In this document: one piece after another, positions 1 to 10,390 of the stretch
How the letters are laid out: every line of letters starts with the position of its first letter
Numbering within the stretch: position 1 is the first letter of the stretch
Assembly (NCBI GenBank): GCA_029880855.1
Contig: JAOUNS010000001.1
Coordinates: 434,001-498,000 of the forward strand
Length of the DNA stretch: 64,000 bases
DNA from: Gammaproteobacteria bacterium
Lineage (GTDB): Bacteria; Pseudomonadota; Gammaproteobacteria; UBA6429; Thiohalophilaceae
Reading direction: 5' to 3'
Program-made: the position numbers and the translations under genes
The notes under the pieces: generated by a model
Seen by the model: only the letters and a program-made list of their open reading frames with translations
The model's database searches: none
Told to the model about the DNA's origin: nothing

Positions 1-6
1 AACGAG

Positions 7-31
7 AAAAGCCCTCCAAACTGTGGAGGGC
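7..31 (-). terminator. Rho-independent terminator
   Basis: Perfect 8-bp stem (11-18 with 24-31) and a 5-nt loop, followed on the minus strand by a short T run (complement of 7-10). It lies 40 bases past the stop of the small minus-strand gene at 70-282 and fits as its terminator. The T run is only four bases, so strength is uncertain. Confidence 0.6.
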
Positions 32-69
32 TCCACTAAAAATAATAAGACCCGATCTAAATATATGAT

Positions 70-282
70 TTAGAGCGATGATAGAATACTAGCTTTTATC
101 TTCTCTACATCGTTTTTCGTCAAGTACTTTCTATTTTGTAAATTAACATTGCCTCTGCTTTCCTGCCCAACAATCTTGCAAGTTTCGTCTTTTAATTTTG
201 CTTCAGTTGACTTCTTTGATGGAGGCATCGGAAATAACATATTAAATTTTGCAATTAGATTCATGGTAATCAACACAAGCAT
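70..282 (-). CDS. Small hypothetical protein (70 aa)
   Basis: Unrecognised basic, polar 70-residue protein with a hydrophobic first third and a Lys/Glu-rich remainder. Support for it being real is positional: it ends just before a hairpin terminator on its own strand. No clear Shine-Dalgarno precedes the first Met, and an internal Met at residue 7 is an equally possible start. Base composition is AT-rich, unlike metH next door, which hints at acquired DNA at the window edge. It could also be a remnant of a larger gene. Confidence 0.4.
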   Translation of the reverse strand: MLVLITMNLIAKFNMLFPMPPSKKSTEAKLKDETCKIVGQESRGNVNLQNRKYLTKNDVEKIKASILSSL

Positions 283-622
283 TTATCGTGTCTAATGCGA
301 TAGACCGATTATTGCTCACCCCTCCGGTTACATTTATATTACGAACAATCCTCTTGAGACATTAAAACTCACGACACTCAAAAGGCCGCGTTTTGTAGTC
401 AAAAACTTATAAAAAGTCAAGAAAAAGACTGCTGACATATGTAAGAGTACACGAAATTATTGAAAAATAAAGGAATAACAGCAAAAATGCCCATAGAATA
501 TATAATGGATGCATAAGTATATTTTATTAGTGGCATGCCCCAAAATAGGCACTAACCAATTAACTGCACTCACGTTTCCATAGCCTTCACTGAATTAGTA
601 CATCCTATATGTCGTCTACTCT
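283..622. other. AT-rich intergenic stretch
   Basis: About 340 bases between the start of the small minus-strand gene and the 3' end of metH. No ORF, tRNA or strong hairpin is evident. It should hold the promoter of the 70-aa gene and the end of the metH transcript, but I cannot pick out either with confidence. Confidence 0.4.
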
Positions 623-3600
623 TTAATCCGGATCATACCCCAAATTCGGCGACAACCACTTCTCAACCTCAGCAAGCTTCATCCCCTTCCGCTTCGCATA
701 GTCTTCCACCTGATCACGGTTGATCTTGCCCACGGCAAAATACTTCGCGTCAGGGTGGGAAAAATACCAGCCGCTCACGGAGGCGGCGGGGTACATGGCT
801 TTGGATTCGGTGAGTTTGCAGCCGGTGGCTTTTTCGGCGTTGAGCAGTGCAAACAACTTGTCCTTTTCAGTGTGTTCCGGGCAGGCGGGATAACCCGGTG
901 CCGGGCGGATGCCCTGGTACTCTTCATGCACCAGTTTGTTGTTGTCGAAGTCCTTGCCGTCGATGCCGATGCAGGGTGACCACTGACCTTTTTCGAAGCC
1001 CCAGTTGATGTGGCGCACGCGATCATGCATGTGTTCGGCGAAGGCTTCGGCGAGTCGGTCGGCCAGTGCCTTGACCATGATCGAGTGATAGTCGTCATGT
1101 TGTTTTTCGAATTGTTTGGCCTTTTCTTCCGCGCCATGGATGGTGACCACAAAGGCACCCACGGCATCCGGTTTGCCGGTGGATTTGGGTGCAACATAGT
1201 CAGCCAGACAACGGTTGGGTTTGCCCGGCGGACGTTCGGTCTGTTGGCGCAATTGATTTAACACAACGGTCTTTTTACCAACGGTGACTTCGATGTCGTC
1301 TTCATTGATCTGGTTGGCGGGGAACAGGCCGATCACGGCTCTGGCCTTGAACCATCTTTCATCAATGATCTGCGCCAGCATGTTCTGCGCATCAGTATAC
1401 AGTTTTTTGGCCTCTTGCCCTTTTTCCTCATCTTCAAGGATCTTTGGATAACTGCCTTTCATCTCCCAGGTGTGGAAGAAGGGTGTCCAGTCGATGTAGG
1501 GTTTGAGGAACTCCAGCGGCATGTCGTCAAAGATCTGGATACCCGTATCTTTGGGCAGCGGCGGGGTGTAGTTGCTCCAGTCGATATTGGTTTTATTCCG
1601 GCGTGCTTCCGCCAGGGTCAACCATTTGATCTGTGCACGACGACCGGCATGGGCTTCCCGCACCTTGACGTAGTCTTCGGTGATCTCTTGCAGATATTTG
1701 TCACGGGTGGTGTCGCTGATCAGGTTTTGCGCCACACCCACGGCACGGGAGGCGTCTTTCACCCAGATGGCCTGTCCTTTATTAAACACAGGATCGATCT
1801 TCACCGCAGTATGGGCCTTTGATGTTGTCGCGCCGCCGATTAACAACGGAATGCTCATGTTGAGACGTTCCATCTCTTTGCCGATATGGACCATTTCATC
1901 CAGCGAGGGCGTGATCAGACCGGACAGGCCGATGATGTCAACGTTTTCTTCTTTGGCTTTCTTCAGGATATCACTGGCCGGGACCATGACGCCCATGTCG
2001 ATGACCTCGAAGTTGTTACATTGCAGCACCACACCGACGATGTTCTTGCCGATGTCATGCACATCACCTTTTACCGTGGCCATGAGGATCTTGCCTGCCG
2101 CTCTGGCGCCTTCCGATTTTTCCGCTTCGATAAAGGGTAACAGATAGGCCACGGCCTTTTTCATGACGCGGGCCGATTTCACCACCTGGGGCAGGAACAT
2201 CTTGCCGTCTCCGAACAAATCACCGACCACGTTCATGCCGTCCATCAACGGTCCTTCGATCACTTCGATGGGGCGGTTGAACTGTTTGCGCGCCTCTTCG
2301 GTATCTTCATTCACATAACTGTCGATACCCTTGACCAGCGCATGCTCCAGTCGTTTGGCCACCGGCAGGCTGCGCCACTCCAGATCTTCTTTCTTTTCTG
2401 CTGTTGAACCATCGCCTTTGTACTTGGCGGCGATATCCAGCAGACGTTCGGTGGCGTCGGGCCGACGGTTGAGGACCACATCTTCCACACATTCGCGCAG
2501 TTCTGTCGGCAGATCGTCATAGATGGCCAACTGACCGGCATTGACGATACCCATGCCCATGCCTGCCTTGATGGCGTGATAGAGGAACACGGCATGGATC
2601 GCTTCACGCACCGGGTCGTTGCCACGGAAGGAGAAGGAGACGTTGCTCACCCCGCCGCTGATCAGGGCATAGGGCAGCGTTTTGGTGATCTCGCGGGTGG
2701 CTTCGATGAAGTCGACACCGTAGTTGTTGTGTTCATCAATACCGGTGGCCACGGCGAAGATATTGGGATCGAAGATGATGTCTTCCGGCGGGAAGCCGAC
2801 CGTTTCCGTCAGGACTTTATAGGCGCGGGTACAGATCGCCACTTTGCGTTCGAAGGTATCGGCCTGACCGGTTTCATCAAAGGCCATGACGATCACGGCG
2901 GCGCCATAACGACGGCAGAGCTGTGCCTGCTTGATAAAGTTTGCTTCACCTTCTTTCAGTGAGATGGAGTTGACCACACCCTTGCCCTGGATGCGTTTCA
3001 AGCCTTCTTCGAGGATGGGCCATTTACTGGAATCGATCATCACTGGGACGCGTGCGATATCCGGTTCACCGGCGATCAGATTCAGGAAGGTGCCCATGGC
3101 GGCCTGACCATCCAGCATGCCTTCGTCCATGTTGATGTCGATGATCTGCGCACCGTTTTCCACCTGATCTCGGGCAACTGTTAAGGCTTCGTCGTAGTTC
3201 TCTTCCAGGATCAATCGCTTGAATTTGGCGGAACCGGTGACGTTGGTACGCTCGCCCACATTCACAAACAGGGAGTCTTTGGTAATGTTGCAGGGTTCCA
3301 GCCCAGATAAACGTGTGGTGTGATCATTCGCTTTGGGTTGGCGCGGCGGGTATTTCTTCACCGCCTCGGCAATACAGCGGATATGTTTCGGTGTCGTGCC
3401 GCAACAACCGCCGATGATGTTCAGATAACCGTTACGCGCCCAGTCCTCGATCTCTTCCGCCATCTGTTCCGGGGTTTCGTCGTATTCACCAAACTCATTG
3501 GGCAGACCGGCATTGGGGTGGGTGTTGATATGGCAGTTGGCCATGCCTGCGATCTCTTCGATATGCGGGCGCAGATCTTTCGCCCCCAACGCACAGTTGA

Positions 3601-4315
3601 AACCAAAGCTGATGGGTTCGATGTGGCGCAGGGAGTTGTAAAAGGCCTCGGCGGTTTGACCGGACAGAGTGCGGCCCGAGGCATCGGTGATGGTGCCGGA
3701 GATCATGACCGGCCACTTTTTCCCCTGCGCTTCGAAGTATTCATCAATGGCGAACAGGGCGGCCTTGGCGTTCAGGGTATCGAAGATGGTCTCCACCAGC
3801 ACGATATCCGCGCCGCCGTCGATCAGGCCACGCAGCGCCTCAGTATAGGATTCGCGCAATTGATCAAAGGTGATGTTGCGATAGCCGGGGTTGTTCACAT
3901 CCGGGGAGATACTGGCGGTGCGGTTGGTTGGCCCCAGCACACCGGCCACCAGGCGGGGTTTCTCGGCGGTGCTGTATTCATCGCAGGCCTCGCGGGCCAC
4001 TTTGGCGGCAGCCACGTTCATCTCATAGACCAGCGCTTCCATCTCATAATCGGCCATGGAGACAGAGTTGGCGTTGAAGGTATTGGTCTCGATGATATCG
4101 GCGCCGGCCTCCAGATAGGCCTTGTGGATATCCTTGATGATCTGTGGCTGGCTCAATACCAGCAGGTCATTGTTGCCCTTCACATCACAATGCCAATCCT
4201 TGAAGCGTTCACCCCGATACTGGGCCTCATCCAGTTTATAGGTCTGGATCATGGAGCCCATGGCCCCATCAAGGACAAGGATACGTTGCTGGAGAAGATC
4301 GGCGAGATTAGCCAT
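623..4315 (-). CDS. metH: Cobalamin-dependent methionine synthase
   Basis: Transfers a methyl group from 5-methyltetrahydrofolate through cob(I)alamin to homocysteine, in the cytoplasm. All four modules are visible in order: homocysteine domain with zinc cysteines ([10 protein letters not shown] and GGCCGTTP), pterin domain ([14 protein letters not shown]), B12 domain with the lower-ligand motif DVHDIG plus [11 protein letters not shown] and GGATTS, and a C-terminal AdoMet reactivation domain ([12 protein letters not shown]). Starting at the Met at 4315 gives 1230 residues, against 1227 in E. coli. An AGGTGG Shine-Dalgarno lies about 10 bases upstream of it, whereas the in-frame Met at 4336 has none. 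It is complete, and no B12 riboswitch is evident in the short upstream gap. Confidence 0.97.
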   Translation of the reverse strand: MANLADLLQQRILVLDGAMGSMIQTYKLDEAQYRGERFKDWHCDVKGNNDLLVLSQPQIIKDIHKAYLEAGADIIETNTFNANSVSMADYEMEALVYEMNVAAAKVAREACDEYSTAEKPRLVAGVLGPTNRTASISPDVNNPGYRNITFDQLRESYTEALRGLIDGGADIVLVETIFDTLNAKAALFAIDEYFEAQGKKWPVMISGTITDASGRTLSGQTAEAFYNSLRHIEPISFGFNCALGAKDLRPHIEEIAGMANCHINTHPNAGLPNEFGEYDETPEQMAEEIEDWARNGYLNIIGGCCGTTPKHIRCIAEAVKKYPPRQPKANDHTTRLSGLEPCNITKDSLFVNVGERTNVTGSAKFKRLILEENYDEALTVARDQVENGAQIIDINMDEGMLDGQAAMGTFLNLIAGEPDIARVPVMIDSSKWPILEEGLKRIQGKGVVNSISLKEGEANFIKQAQLCRRYGAAVIVMAFDETGQADTFERKVAICTRAYKVLTETVGFPPEDIIFDPNIFAVATGIDEHNNYGVDFIEATREITKTLPYALISGGVSNVSFSFRGNDPVREAIHAVFLYHAIKAGMGMGIVNAGQLAIYDDLPTELRECVEDVVLNRRPDATERLLDIAAKYKGDGSTAEKKEDLEWRSLPVAKRLEHALVKGIDSYVNEDTEEARKQFNRPIEVIEGPLMDGMNVVGDLFGDGKMFLPQVVKSARVMKKAVAYLLPFIEAEKSEGARAAGKILMATVKGDVHDIGKNIVGVVLQCNNFEVIDMGVMVPASDILKKAKEENVDIIGLSGLITPSLDEMVHIGKEMERLNMSIPLLIGGATTSKAHTAVKIDPVFNKGQAIWVKDASRAVGVAQNLISDTTRDKYLQEITEDYVKVREAHAGRRAQIKWLTLAEARRNKTNIDWSNYTPPLPKDTGIQIFDDMPLEFLKPYIDWTPFFHTWEMKGSYPKILEDEEKGQEAKKLYTDAQNMLAQIIDERWFKARAVIGLFPANQINEDDIEVTVGKKTVVLNQLRQQTERPPGKPNRCLADYVAPKSTGKPDAVGAFVVTIHGAEEKAKQFEKQHDDYHSIMVKALADRLAEAFAEHMHDRVRHINWGFEKGQWSPCIGIDGKDFDNNKLVHEEYQGIRPAPGYPACPEHTEKDKLFALLNAEKATGCKLTESKAMYPAASVSGWYFSHPDAKYFAVGKINRDQVEDYAKRKGMKLAEVEKWLSPNLGYDPD

Positions 4316-4417
4316 GAATTCTGAACCACCTGACATATATATAATAGAGTGCTAATGGTAGCAGACTCGATATGTGCCGACCACACTGGGGATTTTTTAC
4401 ATCTGTGCCGGTCCGGC

Positions 4418-4846
4418 TCAGCTGATAATGGTGCGTGTCAGCCAGACCATTTCCAAGTAGATCAAAATCAGGCTGATTGTGATCAGTAACAACCCGAACA
4501 TCTTTGCCTGTTTGCCTTTGATTAACGGTACGGTGAAGGGGAATTTCATTCGGGCCGGGGGCAATCTGGCCGAGGTGACGATCCGGTATCCCAGCCAGAA
4601 AAACAGGCTGACGGGAATGACGCGGGCAAGGGCATAGGTCACCGCAGCGGCCTCCAGTTTGCGTTGGTTCAGACTGACCAGATCCAGCGGATCAGGGTTG
4701 AGAAATGGCAGTAACAACAACCAGTCGATAATGGGTTCCAGCTGTATCAACAGCAGGATATACAAGGCCAGCATGATCAAGAGGTGTTGCCGTACCGCCT
4801 TGTCGCCGGGTATCAGTTCGGGCCGCTCCGGTTTGCGCACTAACAC
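4418..4846 (-). CDS. Small membrane protein of unknown function
   Basis: Up to 142 residues with three likely membrane helices: one after the basic N-terminus (around 22-48), one near 75-95, and one at the C-terminus (around 117-138). No family recognised. It overlaps the end of the upstream rhodanese gene, so the two are probably translationally coupled. The start is GTG: either 4846 or the GTG at 4840, and the latter has GGGAG at better spacing. The pairing with a rhodanese suggests, but does not show, a role near the membrane in sulfur handling. Confidence 0.65.
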   Translation of the reverse strand: MLVRKPERPELIPGDKAVRQHLLIMLALYILLLIQLEPIIDWLLLLPFLNPDPLDLVSLNQRKLEAAAVTYALARVIPVSLFFWLGYRIVTSARLPPARMKFPFTVPLIKGKQAKMFGLLLITISLILIYLEMVWLTRTIIS

Positions 4847-5265
4847 TGCTCCCAGGGCAATCCCGCAAAGCGCCAGCCACCCAGTGTGCTGCGATGGTGG
4901 TTGTCGTCCAGTTCGCCCTCAAATCCCTCTTCAATGTTATAGACCTCGGTAAAACCTTCCTTGAGCAGTAATTCCCCCGCCTCCTGTGAGCGCTTGCCAC
5001 TACGGCAAATCAACAGGATGGGGACACTCTTGCCGGAGCGGTGATCCAGCCCGCCCAGCACCAGCTTGCGTACTTCCGCGGCGAAGTGAGGGTTCACATT
5101 CCAGTCCGGTTCATCGATCCAGGGGATATGGATCGCGCCGGCCGGATGTCCGATGAACAGAAACTCCATTTGCGATCGCACATCCACCAGCAGGGCGCGG
5201 GGATCATCCTGGAGTAACTGCCAGGCCTGTTCGGGGGAAAGGGTTTTTACTGCTGCGTTGCTCAT
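4840..5265 (-). CDS. Rhodanese-like domain protein
   Basis: Single-domain rhodanese, 141 residues from the Met at 5265 (GGTGA five bases upstream; the longer reading begins at a TTG). The N-terminal half has the LLVDVRSQMEF signature and the active-site loop reads LLICRSGKRS, so the persulfide-carrying Cys is present. It has no signal peptide, so it is likely cytoplasmic. It probably acts as a sulfurtransferase; the physiological acceptor is unknown. It overlaps the downstream membrane-protein gene by a few bases, indicating one transcript. Confidence 0.85.
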   Translation of the reverse strand: MSNAAVKTLSPEQAWQLLQDDPRALLVDVRSQMEFLFIGHPAGAIHIPWIDEPDWNVNPHFAAEVRKLVLGGLDHRSGKSVPILLICRSGKRSQEAGELLLKEGFTEVYNIEEGFEGELDDNHHRSTLGGWRFAGLPWEQC

Positions 5266-5396
5266 CGTCGTCACCGTGGTATCGGTATCCAAAAAGTATA
5301 GTGGTCAGCGTGATATTTTTTTACGCCGAAGTGTAACCCATTCTCCTCCTCAATCGTCTTGAGTGCCATTACTTCACCAATACAGAGGAAAACAAC

Positions 5397-6608
5397 ATGA
5401 AAACCCGGTATCTCATCCTGATCGGCAGCCTGTTACTCACCGCCTGCGGCGGCGGCGGCGGTGGCGGTGGCGGTGGCGGCACCTCCGGCGGTATCACCAT
5501 TCACGGACGGCTGCTCGCCCCCGATCACGCCACCCCCATCGCCGGGGCCACGGTGTTCAGCCCCGCGCAACTGCAGGCACAGGCCTATGCCGCCACTGTT
5601 GCTCCCGCTGCCGGCTGCCCGGCGCCCGCCATTCCCAATCAGGCCTACACCTGCACCGATGCAGACGGGCGTTTTGCCCTGACCGTTCCGGCGGAGAGTA
5701 CGCTTGTACCGCTTATTCTGCAAAAGGGCGCCTTCTCCACTTCGGCCCAGGTCGATCTGATCAACGGCCAAACGACACTGGGTGATATCAGCCTGCCGGC
5801 CGATCCCGCCCAGGGCGCGGGCCGCTTCGCGGTGATCCAGGGAGCCTTTGACCGTATGGAGGATATTCTCGCCAAACTGGGCATGGGCCGGGTGGATAAC
5901 ATCACCCACCAACTCATCCCCGGCACCGAAACCTTTGCCCTGTTTGCCGATACCGACCCTTTGTTTATGGATGCCGATGCCGACGGGCGGGCGGACATCT
6001 TTAACTTTGACGTGGTCTTTATCAATTGCGGCCAGAGCGGTGAAGACAGCGTGTTGGCCACCCATCGGCAGACCCTGCATGACTATGTAATGCAGGGCGG
6101 TGTCCTGTACATCACGGATCAGGCCTATGATTTTCTGGAGCAGGTCTTTCCCGCTTATATCGACTTTTATGGTGATGACGGTCTGTCTGCCGCCGTTGCC
6201 GAAGCGCCGGATCTGGCGGAGACCGGTGCAGGCGGCATCAGTGTCAACGCGGATATTCTTGATTCACGCCTGCGTGACTGGCTGAACAATGTCAGTTGCA
6301 GCAATGGTCCGTGCCTGACTCCGGATGGCACTGTCACAATACAAGGATTTCTGGGCAACTGGGCGGTGATGCACGGCAGTCATCCCGGTCATGCAGCGGC
6401 AGTGACTGAATGGGTGCGCGGCGATGTTTCATGGTTTGATCCCTTCAGCATGCAGACAGTGGGACCTGTACAAAAACCACTCACTGTGACGCTGCAAATC
6501 GGTCTGGGGAAAGTCCTCTATTCTTCTTACCATACTGATGAGTTATCATTTACCAGCGGGTTTCATCCCCAGGAAAGAATCCTGCAATACCTGATCTTTG
6601 AGCTTTGA
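5397..6608 (+). CDS. Secreted lipoprotein with poly-Gly linker
   Basis: 403 residues. The N-terminus is a lipoprotein signal peptide (lipobox LLTAC) followed by a run of eleven glycines, then a carboxypeptidase-regulatory-like segment (ITIHGRLLAPDHATPIAGAT). The second half holds an acidic Asp-rich loop (DADADGRAD, possibly calcium-binding) and a predicted alpha/beta region with FNFDVVFINCG and GGVLYITDQAYDF, recalling ThuA/glutamine-amidotransferase-like folds. Shine-Dalgarno GAGGAA precedes the ATG. It is the first gene of a tight operon with the fused sigma factor (gap 15 bases), so it is a candidate envelope partner or target of that regulator. Function unknown. Confidence 0.7.
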   Translation: MKTRYLILIGSLLLTACGGGGGGGGGGGTSGGITIHGRLLAPDHATPIAGATVFSPAQLQAQAYAATVAPAAGCPAPAIPNQAYTCTDADGRFALTVPAESTLVPLILQKGAFSTSAQVDLINGQTTLGDISLPADPAQGAGRFAVIQGAFDRMEDILAKLGMGRVDNITHQLIPGTETFALFADTDPLFMDADADGRADIFNFDVVFINCGQSGEDSVLATHRQTLHDYVMQGGVLYITDQAYDFLEQVFPAYIDFYGDDGLSAAVAEAPDLAETGAGGISVNADILDSRLRDWLNNVSCSNGPCLTPDGTVTIQGFLGNWAVMHGSHPGHAAAVTEWVRGDVSWFDPFSMQTVGPVQKPLTVTLQIGLGKVLYSSYHTDELSFTSGFHPQERILQYLIFEL

Positions 6609-6623
6609 AATGGAAGAAGTAGC

Positions 6624-8639
6624 ATGAGGAAACTTGAACAGCTCTATCGCACGCATAAAGACCACCTGTATAACTACATCTACCGCCTGTGCCGTGATCA
6701 TGCCCGGGCGGAAGATGTCGTCCAGCACACCTTCATGCGAATCATCACCGACAGCGGCCTCGACAAGGTCAGCAACATGCGCAGTTATCTGTTTACGATA
6801 GCGCGCAATCATCTGTATGACGGCTGGAAGAAAAAGCGCGAAGCCCTGTATGAAGATTTTGATTTGGGGGTGATCGACACGGCGAACACCGACAGCCTGA
6901 GTGAAGAGCTGGCGGGTTTGCAATTACAGGATGCGGTGCTGGTCTGTATCAATCGCCTCTCGGACAAATACCGTGAACTGATGACACTGCGCTACATTGA
7001 AGATCTGTCTGTGAAAGAAATTGTTGCTGTCACCGGCTACAGCGAATCAGATATCAAGGTCACCTTGTTGCGCGCCCGCAAACAATTTGATCAGGGGCTG
7101 ACTCAACACATGTATCTCAAACTGGCCAAATCACGCCAACAGTGTGAGACGATGGATCACTTGCTGGCGCCCTATGCCGGACGTGATATCCCGCAACATG
7201 AACTCTCACCGTTTGAAAAACATCTGGCTGCCTGCCGGCTTTGCAGCGAAGACGCCGAAGAAATGAAACGCACCCGGCAACTGTTGGCACTGGTCCCCTT
7301 TGTGGCGGCGCCGCTCAGTCTGGACAGCGTTTTCAACGAGGCCATGGCGGCCCATGCGATCAGCATGACCCCTGATCCGGCCACGCTGGCAAACAAGAGC
7401 ATCTTTGCCAAGGCGGCAGCCACCGTTACCGCCGTTGCCATTATTGCCGGCGGCGGCTTTTATCTCTGGCAACAGGATGCCAATGTTGTCACGCCGCTCA
7501 AACCGGTGACGGCCCCGCCGGTAACCGCACAGACACCTTCTGTTCCGGCCGGGGAACCCGCCGCTGCCGAGCAAACTACACCGGCCGGGTCGATCCCGTT
7601 CAGCGCCAGGGCGCAACTGACTGCCGGTACACCGGTGTTAAAGGCGCAGTGGGCCATCTATCGACTGGGTGATAACGACAAAGAACACCTTGTCACGGCA
7701 CAAACTACCGCCGAGTTACACACCACGCTGGCAACCGGCCGCTATCGAATCAAGACTTATGTGGGAGACACACAGGTTGCGCGGGATATCACCCTCACCG
7801 ATCAGCCCGTGTCACTGGATGTTGTGCTGGATGCCGGCGAACTGGCGCTCAGCACCGACTTGCCCGGCACCATACGCGTCCATGATTCACAACTCAGTTA
7901 TCTGTTCTATAAATCCGAACAGGATATGGCGCAACATAAACTCTATCTGGCCAAATCCTTCAGTGGACCGACGACCCGCTTTGTCTTGCCAAACGGTGAG
8001 TACTATATCAAGGCGAAGTACACAGGGATGGGTAACATCGAGTCAGTGAAAAAGGTCACTGTCACCGCCGGCGAAACCACCGCGCTCAATATCCCGATTG
8101 AAGTGGGTATGTTCAAACCGCTGACCCGATTGTCGGGCAAGGACCTGCGTCATATTCGCAATATCAACTGGTCCATGATCAAACAGGACGGCCGCCCCAA
8201 TACCACAACGTCGATCATGTCGATTGATAATGCGCATGAAATCCCCATGGCGCCGGGTAACTACCTGTTTACCGCGCAACTGGGCAACATCAAACAAAGC
8301 ACCCGATTCACCATCAAACATGGACAGCTCACCGAACACAAGCTGGTGCTCAAGGGCGGGATAGTCAGAGCCACCGCCTGGACCGACCACGCGCACCAAC
8401 AGGTGAATGACAAGGTTTACATCGACTTTTTTACCCACACGACAAAACAGCCGGGCAATCAACAAAAAGTGCAACAGGTCATGAGCAAACAAAAAGCGGC
8501 TGATGTTATCCTGCCACCCGGCACCTATTATGTGCAGGCCTGGTATCCCAAAGACTGGTCCAATCCGGTCAAGACATCGCGTCAGATCACCGTGCGAGAC
8601 GGTGATAATCTGTCGCTTGATTTTATAATTCCTGAATAG
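6624..8639 (+). CDS. ECF sigma factor fused to zinc-finger, TM helix and periplasmic repeats
   Basis: 671 residues. Residues about 5-75 form an ECF sigma-2 domain and 105-165 a sigma-4 HTH (LRYIEDLSVKEIVAVTGYS). Around 185-210 is an HLAACRLC motif (H-x3-C-x2-C), the zinc signature of ZAS-type anti-sigma domains. A single membrane helix follows near 265-285. The remaining 380 residues should be periplasmic and contain four related beta-rich modules, each with an xPxGxYxxxA-like core (for example APGNYLFTA and LPPGTYYVQA). Sigma factor and its probable inhibitor/sensor are therefore one polypeptide. Release for promoter binding would need proteolysis or a conformational switch. It lies between a lipoprotein and a secreted protein in one operon. 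Confidence 0.85.
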   Translation: MRKLEQLYRTHKDHLYNYIYRLCRDHARAEDVVQHTFMRIITDSGLDKVSNMRSYLFTIARNHLYDGWKKKREALYEDFDLGVIDTANTDSLSEELAGLQLQDAVLVCINRLSDKYRELMTLRYIEDLSVKEIVAVTGYSESDIKVTLLRARKQFDQGLTQHMYLKLAKSRQQCETMDHLLAPYAGRDIPQHELSPFEKHLAACRLCSEDAEEMKRTRQLLALVPFVAAPLSLDSVFNEAMAAHAISMTPDPATLANKSIFAKAAATVTAVAIIAGGGFYLWQQDANVVTPLKPVTAPPVTAQTPSVPAGEPAAAEQTTPAGSIPFSARAQLTAGTPVLKAQWAIYRLGDNDKEHLVTAQTTAELHTTLATGRYRIKTYVGDTQVARDITLTDQPVSLDVVLDAGELALSTDLPGTIRVHDSQLSYLFYKSEQDMAQHKLYLAKSFSGPTTRFVLPNGEYYIKAKYTGMGNIESVKKVTVTAGETTALNIPIEVGMFKPLTRLSGKDLRHIRNINWSMIKQDGRPNTTTSIMSIDNAHEIPMAPGNYLFTAQLGNIKQSTRFTIKHGQLTEHKLVLKGGIVRATAWTDHAHQQVNDKVYIDFFTHTTKQPGNQQKVQQVMSKQKAADVILPPGTYYVQAWYPKDWSNPVKTSRQITVRDGDNLSLDFIIPE

Positions 8640-8650
8640 AGGAAAACCTC

Positions 8651-9448
8651 ATGAAAAAGATCCTTTACCTCTGTACTGCACTGCTTGCCGTTGTCGGCAG
8701 CAGCCCGCTGTCTGCCGAAGACAACTCGGCCATGTTGCGCCAACAGATTGAACAATCCATGCAGGAGGATTGCAACAATCCCGCCTTTGCCGGTTGTCTG
8801 GGGATCAGCAGTCAAACCTGCCTTTCGGCGGGACAAAAAATGCTGGATAGGTGCGCATCCAAAATGCCCAAAGGCAATATCATGGAGAATATCGCCGCCA
8901 TGGAAGCCTTTGATCAATGCGTCGAAACCTACTTCAGTAAATTTGCCGGGATCAGCGTCAAACGCTTTCATGCCTGTGACGCACAAGCCGGGGACGGTAC
9001 AAACCCGCCGCCCGCCGGTATGAACAGCGCCCCGGATATGGCCATGCTGCAACAAATGATGCAGCAACAGGCGCAGAATGTCGGCACCGCCGGGGTGACG
9101 CTGCCGCTCTATAAAAAAGCGAGTGTGATGATGCATATCACTGACGGCAAGGACATGGCCATGTTTGTTGAGCAGGGCATCACCCCGCTGCCGGCACTGA
9201 CCATGGCTTCACCGGATAATATCAAGACCATCGCCGCCTTTTATCGCAAGAAGCTGGCCGGCTTCACTGAATACAACCTCAATGGCGATATCCTGTTTTT
9301 GGAAAAAGGGCCAAAGAATTTCGACATGCTGCGCGACATGAAACGCTTTGTCACCACGCCCCATGTCTACCTCTCCTCACTGAACGGTGACGAGATGATG
9401 ATCCCGCCGGGCAGCAAGACCCAAATCGAGATCGCCTACCGGAAATAA
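8651..9448 (+). CDS. Secreted cysteine-rich hypothetical protein
   Basis: 265 residues with a cleavable signal peptide (cut expected after PLSA, near residue 24). The N-terminal third of the mature protein has six or so cysteines in a helical segment, which suggests disulfides in the periplasm. A Met/Gln-rich stretch follows near residue 120, then an alpha/beta C-terminal region. No family recognised. It starts 11 bases after the fused sigma-factor gene and ends just before a strong terminator, so it is the third gene of the same operon. Confidence 0.65.
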   Translation: MKKILYLCTALLAVVGSSPLSAEDNSAMLRQQIEQSMQEDCNNPAFAGCLGISSQTCLSAGQKMLDRCASKMPKGNIMENIAAMEAFDQCVETYFSKFAGISVKRFHACDAQAGDGTNPPPAGMNSAPDMAMLQQMMQQQAQNVGTAGVTLPLYKKASVMMHITDGKDMAMFVEQGITPLPALTMASPDNIKTIAAFYRKKLAGFTEYNLNGDILFLEKGPKNFDMLRDMKRFVTTPHVYLSSLNGDEMMIPPGSKTQIEIAYRK

Positions 9449-9455
9449 CCCGACC

Positions 9456-9484
9456 GGACCGGTCGCCGGCCGGTCCGTTTTTTT
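9456..9484 (+). terminator. Rho-independent terminator
   Basis: GC-rich hairpin (stem 56-62 with 70-76 of the 9400s) followed by GTTTTTTT. It closes the lipoprotein/sigma/secreted-protein operon. Confidence 0.85.
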
Positions 9485-9540
9485 CTCTCCCGACCGCCCG
9501 CTTGCTGGTTGTGCCTGCGGTTTCTCGCTATGATCCGGCC

Positions 9541-10308
9541 ATGACTTCTGAAACCATCCTTGCCGCTTCCGCCCCGGTCGCCATCAAGCCCCCCAAGACC
9601 CTGATGCGTCAGATTGGTCGCGCCCTGATTGATTACGACATGATCCGGGATGGTGACCGCCTGTTACTGGGCCTGTCCGGCGGCAAGGATTCGCTCTCAC
9701 TGCTGCACATCCTGCGTCACCTGCAAAGTTATGCTCCGGTCAAATTCAAGCTGGGCGCCATGACCGTCGATCCCCAGGTGGAAGGCTTCAACCCCGGTTT
9801 TCTGAAGAGCTATCTGGCCGAACTGGACATCCCCTACTTCTATGAAAGTCAGCCCATCGCCAAACAGGCGGAAGAGCAGATGAAGAATGATTCGTTCTGT
9901 TCCTTCTGTTCGCGCATGAAACGCGGCATCATGTATACCACCTGTCGCCGTGAAGGTTATAACGTGCTGGTGCTGGCCCAACACCTGGATGATCTGGCGG
10001 AGAGTTTTCTGATGTCCGCCTTCAACGGCGGCCAGTTGCGAACCATGAAGGCAAACTACACCAACAAGGAAGGTGATGTGCGCATCATCCGTCCCATGGT
10101 CTACGTACGCGAACGCCAGACCGCCGACTTTGCCCGCAGCGCGGCACTGCCGGTGGTGCCGGATTCCTGCCCGGCTTGCTTCGCCATGCCCACCGAACGT
10201 GAACACGTTAAACAACTGCTGGCCCGTGAAGAGGCCCACAACAAGGGACTTTTCAAAAGCCTGCTCACCGCCATCAAACCCCTGATGTCAGTCCACACAG
10301 CAGACTGA
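9541..10308 (+). CDS. TtcA-family PP-loop ATPase (tRNA 2-thiocytidine type)
   Basis: 256 residues from the ATG at 9541. It has the PP-loop SGGKDS near residue 43 and two CxxC pairs (CSFC in the middle, CPAC near the C-terminus) as in TtcA, where they bind an iron-sulfur cluster used to thiolate C32 of tRNA. The middle segment (CSRMKRGIMY, AQHLDDLAES) also fits. It is more divergent from E. coli TtcA than a simple orthologue, so the substrate is inferred. No Shine-Dalgarno is seen. A TATGAT box ends six bases before the ATG, which would be compatible with a leaderless message. The longer frame begins with TTG at 9502 and is less likely. Confidence 0.75.
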   Translation: MTSETILAASAPVAIKPPKTLMRQIGRALIDYDMIRDGDRLLLGLSGGKDSLSLLHILRHLQSYAPVKFKLGAMTVDPQVEGFNPGFLKSYLAELDIPYFYESQPIAKQAEEQMKNDSFCSFCSRMKRGIMYTTCRREGYNVLVLAQHLDDLAESFLMSAFNGGQLRTMKANYTNKEGDVRIIRPMVYVRERQTADFARSAALPVVPDSCPACFAMPTEREHVKQLLAREEAHNKGLFKSLLTAIKPLMSVHTAD

Positions 10309-10390
10309 ACACCACCTGCGTTTTGCCGGGCGGCGACGCATAACACAGTGTGACAATCCTGCCTCTGTTCCAGCATCTATACTAAAGAGT

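Noticed and set aside
3320-4324. Long plus-strand ORF (334 codons) opposite metH
   Set aside because: Antisense shadow of a complete, unmistakable metH; its translation has no recognisable domain.
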